DNA of 64,000 nucleotides from Hormiphora californensis (taxonomy: Eukaryota; Ctenophora; Tentaculata; Cydippida; Pleurobrachiidae), in NCBI GenBank assembly GCA_020137815.1, contig CM035360.1, positions 1,122,577 through 1,186,576 of the forward strand, read 5' to 3'. Under the pieces are notes generated by a model. It was given only the letters and a program-made list of their open reading frames with translations. It was not told the DNA's origin and ran no database searches. Below, one piece after another: positions 55,821 through 64,000 of this stretch; the stretch's first letter is position 1, and the number at the start of each line of letters is the position of its first letter. A program made the translations under genes and the position numbers.

Positions 55821-58800
55821 AGTAATTACAGAGTTGGAACTGCTGTCCCTACCCCTCCACGACGACTGGCTGAACACCACTAAAGGTGTGCCCAGCAATC
55901 AAGAAGACCTCTGTTATGGGTTTAAGACAATCTACCTCCACGAGGGGATGTGGCTTTATAATAAGGATGATATGCTAATTCCAGAGAACTCGGCGGATAT
56001 AACTGTTACGCGGCCCTACCCAGTTCCGGTTAAGGGTATAGGTAATTCACGATGGGATTGTGTTCAAGGGTTATACTGCTCCAGGAGACTCGGTAACAAC
56101 TTCCTCGTCCAGGTTTGTGTTTGGTACAATGATTCCCTTTTTGGTACAATATGATTCCCTTTTGGTACAATGATTCCCTTTTGGTACAATATGATTCCCT
56201 TTTGGTACAATGATTCCCTTTTGGTACAATGATTCCCTTTTGGTACAATGATTCCCTTTTTGATGGAATGATTCCCTTTTGGTACAATGATTCCCTTTTG
56301 GTACAATGATTCCCTTTTTGATGGAATGATTCCTTTTTGGTACAATATGATTCCCTTTTGGTACAATATGATTCCCTTTTGGTACAATGATTCCCTTTTG
56401 GTACAATGATTCCTTTTTGGTACAATGATTCCCTTTTGGTACAATGATTCCCTTTTGGTACAATGATTCCCTTTTGGTACAATGATTCCCTTTTGGTACA
56501 ATGATTCCCTTTTGGTACAATGATTCCCTTTTGGTACAATATGATTCCCTTTTGGTACAATATGATTCCCTTTTTGGTACAATATGATTCCCTTTTGGTA
56601 CAATATGATTCCCTTTTTGGTACAATATGATTCCCTTTTGGTACAATGATTCCCTTTTGGTACAATGATTCCCTTTTGGTACAATGATTCCCTTTTGGTA
56701 CAATGATTCCCTTTTGGTACAATGATTCCCTTTTGGTACAATGATTCCCTTTTGGTACAATGATTCCCTTTTGGTACAATGATTCCCTTTTGGTACAATA
56801 TGATTCCCTTTTGGTACAATATGATTCCCTTTTTGGTACAATATGATTCCCTTTTTGGTACAATGATTCCCTTTTGGTACAATATGATTCCCTTTTTGGT
56901 ACAATATGATTCCCTTTTTGGTACAATATGATTCCCTTTTGGTACAATGATTCCCTTTTTGGTACAATATGATTCCCTTTTGGTACAATATGATTCCCTT
57001 TTGGTACAATGATTCCCTTTTTGATGGAGTAACGCAGCGACTAAATTGACTGAATAAACGAATGGGATTTCGTAAAATTGGGCTAACCCGTCCCCAAACT
57101 ATTAATATCCTAGTCCAAATCTTGGACGGTGAAACCCTGAATTATGGTTAATCCGCAGGTCGCACAGAAGGGTTCTGGTGAACTAATAAATGGAAGCGAA
57201 ACAGCTGCCGTTTTATCCTACAAACCAAGAAAACGTCAATACTGTTTCCACTACCCTCTCTCCGGGCCCCCCACGGACAACTACACCGTGGGATTCTGTG
57301 GAAATTCCACGGGGAACACGGGGTCCCTGTGGCTGGACGTTCAATTACCAAATGCATCCCACGTGGTTGACCGGGTGGTCCAGTTGGGCATATCTCCCAA
57401 GGATCTTCCTATGGATGATAAACACACGTACAGTGAGTTTCCTAAATTGGGGCCGGGGGTGGGGGGTTGGACGCCAGTTATTAGTGCAAACATGGGGGTT
57501 TGCTTGGTAGTTATATAATGAGAGGCCCCTTATATCATATCTCCTAACATGTTAGTTTATCGATGTACTGAATAATCAATTAATCTCTCCTTAACCGAGA
57601 TCTGCTCGTGTGTGTGTGAGAATTCCCCATTCAACTGTTGTATAACAGATGGCGTGAGTGTGTATCAGCACCAGGCCAGCTGAAGGAGATATCAAAATTA
57701 CTTCCTTTATCGATGTACATTAATAAAAGCCGATTATTATATATTTTTCAGATGTGACAAAGGGTGGTCGATATCTGGTGTTTATTAGAGTAGGCCAAGA
57801 ATGCTCTTATGGGGAACCGGTAAGAGTTCCAACTGCCCTAATTATTAACCTATCAGAATATCAGATCTTATACTGAATTGGTTTGTTCAAACCCAGGGCA
57901 CGCAGGGGAATACTGCCAAGTTAGAGCCACATCTCTGATCAAAATTCTGGTCTGTTAGCTTCCCGCTGTGGTGTTTGTCATCCTTTCATTCTTCCTATTA
58001 TTTTCAGTGCGATGAGTACCACAGATTAGTAGAGAGTTTGAGTGTTTGTGAGACACCTCCACCCCCAACCCCAATCCCACCGCCAGCCACACCCGCCTTC
58101 ATCTGGCTCTACACTCTGATTGGATCCTTTGTTATCGCTGTTATAGGTATGTGTATGTATATGTTGTTTGTCAATTCTATCAAGTGTAGGTACAGTCGGA
58201 CCCCGATTTAACGGCACCCTTGGGGGAAAGGGTTTTGTCCGTTAAATCGGGGTGTCCGTTAAATCGGGGTAGAGCATATTTGGCCCATAAAACCCTATTT
58301 TTGTCCAAAATGCTATACTAAAACACCTCTAAGTGTTAAAGGCAATGTCCATGAATTGATTACATGATCATTTCTGATTAGAAAAAGAAAATTATTTCAA
58401 AAAAAGTTAAAAAAATTTTCTAAGGTACTGTATATCAACCACGTCCGAATCGTTTATCGAATCAGTGCATCTTATCGCATGTCTTGCTGCTAATTAGACG
58501 GTTCGAAACGAACCGATACGTGATACCATGCCGAATCGGGGCACTTTAAGCGGGGTGAGGATTGAGGAAGAATTCGAATTTTAAAAATATATTTTTCTCT
58601 GAAAATTCATGGGGAGCACCGATCAAAGCATTGACAATCATTCTGTAAAATTTTGCAAAAAGAAGTTATATTATGAAAATTTTTCAAAGGTATATCAACC
58701 ACGTCCGAATCGTGTTTCGAATCAGTGCATCTTATCGCACGTCCTGTCGCTAATTAGACGGTTCGAAGCGAACCGATACGTGATCCCCATGGGGCCGATT

Positions 58801-61800
58801 TAACAAGCGTCAAAATTGCGATTCGATGGGCCTCATGGGGATCACATATCTGATCGTTTCGAACCGTCTAATTACCGGCAAGACATGCAATAAGATGCAC
58901 CGATTCGAAAGACGATTCGAACGTGGTTGATACACCTTTGAATATTTTTTTTTAAATTTTCAAAAAAAATTTTCAATAAAAATTTCAATTTTTTTGGGGG
59001 AAAATTATCCTGCCGTTAAATCGGGGTGCCGCTAAATCGGGGGCCGTTAAATCGGGGTCCGACTGTAGTAGGGACGTGTTGCAACCTGGCTATAGTGTCT
59101 GTCATAAGTATACCAAGGTGATATATTTCGTACACTACGTAATGTAGAGGATCGTATTTTATTTTATTCTTCATAGCATTGCTGGTGGCACTGACAGGTT
59201 GCATCCCCCGTTTTAAGCGACATGATCAAAGATTTTACAGGCCTTTATCTTTCTACCCACAAGGTGCTGTCATTGTTTATCTGAGGAAGTCTCCCGATGC
59301 TGAGGCTAAATACTTGGACGGAGATGACGCCCTGTTGGGAGGAGAACTTCCCAGAGAGTCGATCGATAAAATAAAGTGAGTGAGAAGGGCTGGTGGCCCC
59401 CGACTTAGTGGCACCCCGATTTAGTGGCAGGATGTTCCCCCCGAGGATGCCACTAAATCGGGGTCCGACTGTATTATAACACCTTGAATTAAACCCAAAA
59501 AGAACTATTTCTAGACATAGTTTGTTTGGGGATGCTGGTGACGATTTGTATTTCTAGAAATATTTAACTTTAATTCCCGGTTCAGATTAATCGACCGTGG
59601 GTATTTCGGTTATATTTTTGAGGGGAAGCTCCGAGTGAAACAGAAAGAGGATTCCCAGCTTACCAAGCACTATGAGTGTGCTCTGAAAATCTTAAAAACG
59701 TGCCTCCAGGAGAGTGAGAACACATCAAAATCGGAGGAACATATCAAAGGTATTTTACAGTCAAACCTCGATTTTACGATTTACCGGACTCCTCGGTAAA
59801 TTGAGGTACGTGGTTTATCGAGGTGAAATATTAGGGGAAATATTGTTTATTACCTAGATATTGGGAAATTATTCGTCTAGTAAATGGAGTCTCCGGCAAT
59901 TTTTGATCGTAACTCCCTTTTTAAAAGATCAAGCTGGGGTATTTGATCATGATGTAATTCACTCTGCATTCACTCTGCATTCACTCTGCATTCGCTCTGC
60001 ATTCACTCTGCATTCGCTCTGCATTCACTCTGCATTCACTCTGCATTCGCTCTGCATTCACTCTGCATTCGCTCTGTATTCACTGCGTAAACACTATCGA
60101 TTTAAGGATATGGAGGATGCGGGTAGTACCATTCACTCTGAATTGGGAATGTTCAGAAGAATAGAATATAGTGGTTTCAATATATTAAACTAATAAAAAG
60201 AACGTTCTAGACTGGTATAACCAGTGAGGGATATCATACGACTCTTACTTAAGTTAGCAGGTGCTGATTGATTTCGCAATCGCTTACTGGAGTAAGCGAC
60301 AGGTGCTGACTGTTTTCCAAAATAACTCTTATTTTCTTGTAAGAGATATCAAGAGTTTTGAGAGAACACACAGCACTGTTATGCTGTCGGTTTTCTCGAT
60401 TGTCGCTAACTGCAGTAAGAGTCGTATGATTTCCCTCAGTATGATTCACGAGAATCATAACGGGCGACAGACAGGGTATACTCTGTTTTACTGATATAGC
60501 TGTTCCATATATTTACAGAGGCAAAGAAAGTAATCACGAGGATTCAGAAGATTATAGTATAGTGGTTCTAGACTGGTATTTGCCGATTCGCGAGAATCAA
60601 AACGGGTTCTGGCGCCAGGCCCCATGAGGGTATATATTATAACTCTGGGGTTATACATAACTCTGTGTTACTGATATAGCTGTTCCACAGAGGCAAAGAA
60701 AGCGATGCTATCTGAGATAGAGATGATGAGGGCTATCCAGGAGGGGAAGGACCAGGGGCACCGAGTGAAACGGGCCCATCCAAACCTACTCCGGATGTAT
60801 GGTTATGTTATTGACAAGCCACCCTATATTCTAGTTCTGGAATTCTGTCTCACTAACCTCAGCCGGTACCTACGAGGTCTGAGAAAAGAGGTATACTGTC
60901 ATGCGATGAATATCAAACTTTGTTTCCGTGGTTCTAGAATCCTAGATTTACACCCTTATTATAAGTTATAGTGGACAGGTCATCGTCGAACTCAACAGTC
61001 TCCAGATCACATAACATCTTTGCCCCTGATTCTACATCGCCACCACCCACCCCCTTAGATTCTACCCCCCCCCCCCCCACGGGATTCTACTCCTCAAACC
61101 AGATTCTACCCCCCCCCCAGATCGCAAGACCTGCAGAGGACGAGGTAATTTGGAAGAAAGGAGAAGAGGACGAGGAGGCGAGTGTTGTGATAGGAGGCGA
61201 GAGGATGTCATCCCTTCCCGCAAATTTTATAAGAGATCACCCGGAGATGAGAAACCCTTTGAAGACTTTACCATTACCTAATAGGTTGGTGACATGATAC
61301 TGACACATGTGATGACATACTGACACTTGTGATGACATACTGACACATGTGATGACATAGACACATGTGCGAGATCGATTGATCGAAGTTGCGCAGGGAC
61401 TGAGATTGATCTCACACAAGCGATTATATGTGGTAATTATACCAACAATCATCTATAAATTCATTTTTACTTTCTACGACAGTTACAGTTACAGTTATGC
61501 AACTTCTCGCCACGAAGTTAGTTATATAAAACTTAATGACTTACCAGTTACATAATTTCTGTCATCCCCAGAGAAATCTAGACGACTATACTATTTACTT
61601 ATTTAGCCACCTCTCATTTTATTGCTATATGAACTATATTTTTCCTTTCTTATACGTGGCGTCGAGGGAGAGGTGGTTAGATAGTATAGTTTTAAGTTCA
61701 CTAGTTGAAGGTTTGGGGGAGGATGACAGAAGTTAGAAGTTATGAGGTTACATATTTTACTTGTTCAATTCTATTAATAAGTATTCCCAGGCCGAGGATA

Positions 61801-62497
61801 CTCTCCCGTAACACCAATAAAAGTGGGTATAATGACAGTGTACATGGGAAGATGACTAGGAAGCCACCTTCACTGGATCACGTGTGTAGGGGAACTACCC
61901 TGTCCCAAGCTGACCTTCACAACTTCACATGGCAGGTACTGCAGAATGTTGTGTAAGCCGGGGGTGTGGGGGTCGAGCTAGGTAAGTAGGAATGTTGGGT
62001 GTAGCGTTGTAATATATAGAGGTCACCAATTTGTGACCTAAAGCTGTCATAAGTTGTTGCTTAGGGGGCCTTTCTCACGTAAAAACAGTGGATCGTACAT
62101 GACTGCATTGACCAAAACCCTCGATTGAGTAATTTCATGACCACCCAGGCCCCAGCACCACTCAAATCGCCCCTGCACTACTTATATCAGTGTCGTATTA
62201 AGACTTGTTGAGTAGTAAGTAGTCATAACTTGTTGAGTAAGTACTACTTGCTCAACAAATTATGACACCCTTTATTTCCAGGTGTGTAGTGGAATGGATT
62301 TCCTGCACAGTATCAACATTATTCACCGTGATCTGGCTGCTGACAATGTACTAATCAGCATTCAAGATGGCCGAACTACCCTGAAAATATGTGATTTCGG
62401 GCAGAGTAGGAGTCTCTATAATGGAACATACATCAAATCTAGTGAGAGTGTGTCAGCTCGAACTCGCATGTTTAGACTACGATGGACAGCTCCTGAG
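54315..62497 (+). CDS. receptor tyrosine kinase, cysteine-rich ectodomain, split kinase domain; 3' end outside window
   Basis: Thirteen exons by my model: 54315-54425, 54603-54823, 55272-55537, 55823-56112, 57159-57432, 57752-57819, 58008-58146, 59177-59375, 59586-59749, 60691-60876, 60972-61284, 61791-61935, 62282-62497. Phases agree and total 864 codons so far. Signal peptide [18 protein letters not shown], then a Cys-rich region (exon 2: [26 protein letters not shown]) and about 370 residues of ectodomain with several NxT/NxS sites. A Pro-rich stalk precedes one TM helix ([17 protein letters not shown], about 441-457). Kinase: [10 protein letters not shown] loop, ALK lysine 557, IHRDLAADN (807-814), DFG 830-832, RWTAPE 859-864. 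A Pro/acid insert of about 120 residues splits the domain, as in PDGFR/VEGFR-type kinases. The exon 10 donor (gtctga) is weak; a stronger gtatac 14 bp later breaks the phase. Confidence 0.85.
55002..55189. mobile_element. pogo-like MITE, 188 bp, in kinase-gene intron 2
   Basis: Ends CAGTCGGACCCCGAATTACC and GGTAAATCAGGGTCCGACTG, TA both sides. Internal copies of CCCCGATTTACCG in both orientations; CCGG/CCGT is the variant word here. Confidence 0.88.
55736..55811. repeat. (TC)n microsatellite before kinase-gene exon 4
   Basis: About 75 bp of CT, ending 11 bp before the exon 4 acceptor, so it acts as or replaces the polypyrimidine tract. Confidence 0.95.
56119..57030. repeat. 19/21-bp tandem array filling kinase-gene intron 4
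   Basis: About 45 copies of GGTACAATGATTCCCTTTT (19 bp) mixed with a 21-bp form carrying ATATG, and rare TTGATGGAATGATTCC variants near both ends. It starts six bases inside the intron donor. All three - strand frames are open for about 270-310 codons because the unit contains no stop in any frame; none is a gene. Confidence 0.95.
58193..59065. mobile_element. pogo-like element, 873 bp, in kinase-gene intron 7
   Basis: Ends CAGTCGGACCCCGATTTAAC and GTTAAATCGGGGTCCGACTG, TA both sides. The interior has two direct copies (58432 and 58690) and one inverted copy (58840-58935) of a block of about 90 bp with CAACCACGTCCGAATCG. The variant word is AACGG throughout. No transposase frame. Confidence 0.88.
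59391..59471. mobile_element. pogo-like MITE, partial, in kinase-gene intron 8
   Basis: Right end AATCGGGGTCCGACTG then TA. The left end is cut (GGCCCCCGACTTAGTGG). The word AGTGG is used on both arms. Confidence 0.75.
59758..59827. mobile_element. decayed pogo-like remnant in kinase-gene intron 9
   Basis: TACAGTCAAACCTCGATTTT then GATTTACCGGACTCCTCGGT and an inverse word; no right terminal repeat. Confidence 0.55.
59957..60085. repeat. 11-bp tandem array
   Basis: About eleven copies of ATTCACTCTGC and ATTCGCTCTGC in kinase-gene intron 9. Confidence 0.92.
60489..60540 (+). pseudogene. duplicated acceptor and start of kinase-gene exon 10
   Basis: CTGATATAGCTGTTCCA, then a CAG acceptor and AGGCAAAGAAAG, nearly repeats the true exon 10 border at 60671-60702. 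Reading on from this copy meets a stop after about 14 codons. The flanking words GTTCTAGACTGGTAT are also duplicated (60204, 60565), so a segment of about 170-360 bp was copied. Confidence 0.65.
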
Positions 62498-63119
62498 GTA
62501 ATTATTTACTTAATTAATAAAATAATAACTTTTTATACAGTTTGACCAACTTGCATTAGTTATATCTTCTTCTATTATCAGGGTGTGAACTGCATGTCGT
62601 GTTTGCTAGTCGCGAGCGTGCTCGCGAGACAAGCAAACACGTCAAGGTTTATTAACAAGCATGCTGCTCAGTCATTTTAGATTTAATACACAATGTAAGG
62701 ATACCATGTAATAGGTGAGACTCTTGCCGTCACCCTCGTTCAAGTCCCGTGAAAAACAGAGCAGTACACGCAAACTGATGCCCATTTTCCTCGCGTGACC
62801 CCGATTCAGCAGTTTGAGACACCAACTCTTTAGGGGGCCATATCTCAGGAACCAGACAAGATAGGAAAAATCGCCGTCTAACGAGGCGTACAGTTTTTAA
62901 TCTAGTTTACCACTGTACCGGCCGTTTCACTCTCCGACCTAAAACAAAAATCGCAACCCCACAAAACTTCAAAATAATGAACTTCGCATCTCGCATGTCG
63001 TGTTGCATGTCGTGTTGCATGTCGTGTCATGTTATTGACGCGCTCGCGTTCAACTCTCGTACAGCAGCTGCAGAACATGGCGGGAAACATCGAGGAGTAG
63101 AGAGAGGGTCGGTGCCGAA
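62498..63119. other. kinase-gene intron 13, first part
   Basis: No coding match to a kinase C-lobe. A GC-rich hairpin lies at 62597-62643 (GTGTTTGCTAGTCGCGAG mirrored) and a (TGCATGTCGTGT)n run near 62992-63030. Confidence 0.6.
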
Positions 63120-64000
63120 TCAAATATTTCTTGATCTTGATCTACTCAATCTCTCAGCTATCCTACCCCTCATCAACTCCATCTCTCAGCTACCCTACCC
63201 CTCATCTACTCCATCTTTCAGCTACCCTACCCCTCATCTACTCCATCTTTCAGCTACCCTACCCCTTATCTAGTCCATCTCTCAGCTACCCTACCCCTCA
63301 TCTACTCCATCTTTCAGCTACCCTACCCCTCATCTACTCCATCTTTCAGCTACCCTACCCCTTATCTACTCCATCTCTCAGCTTCCCTACTAGGGAAGCA
63401 TAGAGATGGAAACGATTAGGGGTAGGGAATCCCTATCCATAATCGTTCCCATCTCTATGCTTCCCTAGCCCTCATCAACTCCATCTTTCAGCTACCCTAC
63501 CCCTAATCTAGTCCATCTCTCCGCTACCCTACTCCTCATCTACTCCATCTCTCAGCTACCCTACCTCCCATTTACTCCATCTCTCAGCTACCCTACCTCC
63601 CATTTACTCCATCTCTCAGCTTCCCTACCTCCCATTTACTCCATCTCTCAGCTTACCTACCTCCCATTTACTCCATATCTCAGCTTCCCTACCTGCCATT
63701 TACTCCATCTCTCAGATACCCTACCTCCCATTTACTCCATCTCTCAGCTTACCTACCTCCCATTTACTCCATCTCTCAGCTTCCCTATCTCCCATTCACT
63801 CCATCTCTCAGCTTCCTTACCTCCCATTTACTCCATCTCTCAGGCCTCAGCTACCCTACCTCCCATTCACTCCATCTCTCAGCTACCCTACCTCCCATTT
63901 ACTCCATCTCTCAGCTTCCCTACCTCCCATTTACTCCATCTCTCAGCTTCCCTACCTCCCATTTACTCCATCCCTCAGCTTCCCTACCTCCCATTTACTC
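63120..64000. repeat. 32-bp minisatellite reaching the window edge
   Basis: About 27 copies of TACTCCATCTCTCAGCTTCC plus 12 bases, in two subtypes (CCCCTCATC left, CCTCCCATT right). A hairpin at 63391-63462 (AGGGAAGCATAGAGATGG mirrored) interrupts it. Each unit carries a CTCTCAG acceptor-like word. Confidence 0.93.

Noticed and set aside
56030-57009. Three long - strand frames of about 270-310 codons
   Set aside because: Entirely made from the 19/21-bp tandem repeat; all three frames are open for the same reason.
63131-63403. Ser/Tyr/Pro-rich frame as a kinase C-terminus
   Set aside because: It is the 32-bp minisatellite; no kinase C-lobe motif is present.

Overview
This is an animal (metazoan) nuclear window. 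It holds four multi-exon or intronless protein-coding genes, all on the + strand, in a background crowded with transposons. The introns are spliceosomal with GT/AG borders. The gene set (PTRHD1, an RNF19-type RBR ubiquitin ligase, a rhodopsin-type 7TM receptor and a receptor tyrosine kinase with a split kinase domain) is animal. I cannot name the species. The mix of Ty3/gypsy, CR1/L2-like LINEs, pogo-like MITEs, long fold-back elements and GA/TC repeats fits a marine or early-branching invertebrate, but that is only an impression.

Layout. 178-670 is a two-exon PTRHD1. Only 217 bp later begins a ten-exon RNF19-like gene (888-26035, 493 aa by my splice model). Its introns hold a 5'-truncated LINE (2641-5532), a 2.3-kb TTAA-flanked fold-back element (6205-8492), a young LTR retrotransposon (9413-17006) and a tandem-repeat-filled element (about 19033-21078). 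Intron 8 holds a complete intronless glycosyltransferase gene (22664-24115) on the same strand.

26-50.9 kb has no convincing host gene. It is a transposon graveyard: TTAA-flanked fold-backs (27870-28936, 30982-32284), a fold-back broken by a hAT element with a clean 8-bp target duplication (33701-35080 with 33838-34877), a reverse-strand LINE with ORF1, partial endonuclease and RT (about 35283-38425), pogo-like and other small inverted-repeat elements, and a possible Helitron end (48447).

50951-53628 is an eight-exon 7TM receptor (432 aa). 54315 to beyond the window is a receptor tyrosine kinase: signal peptide, cysteine-rich ectodomain, TM segment, kinase N-lobe, long insert, HRD, DFG and APE. 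It is 864 aa so far, and the rest of the C-lobe lies past the right edge. Its introns carry four pogo-like MITE copies or remnants, a roughly 45-copy 19-21-bp array and a 32-bp array.

The strongest individual signals are: a textbook -1 frameshift site (heptamer, 5-nt spacer, 9-bp stem) at the gag-pol junction of the LTR element; the loss of most of RNase H in that otherwise young-looking element; its 12-bp flanking direct repeat; a same-strand gene nested in an RNF19 intron; a five-fold tandem duplication of a splice donor in the receptor gene; and a set of long TTAA-flanked palindromic elements.
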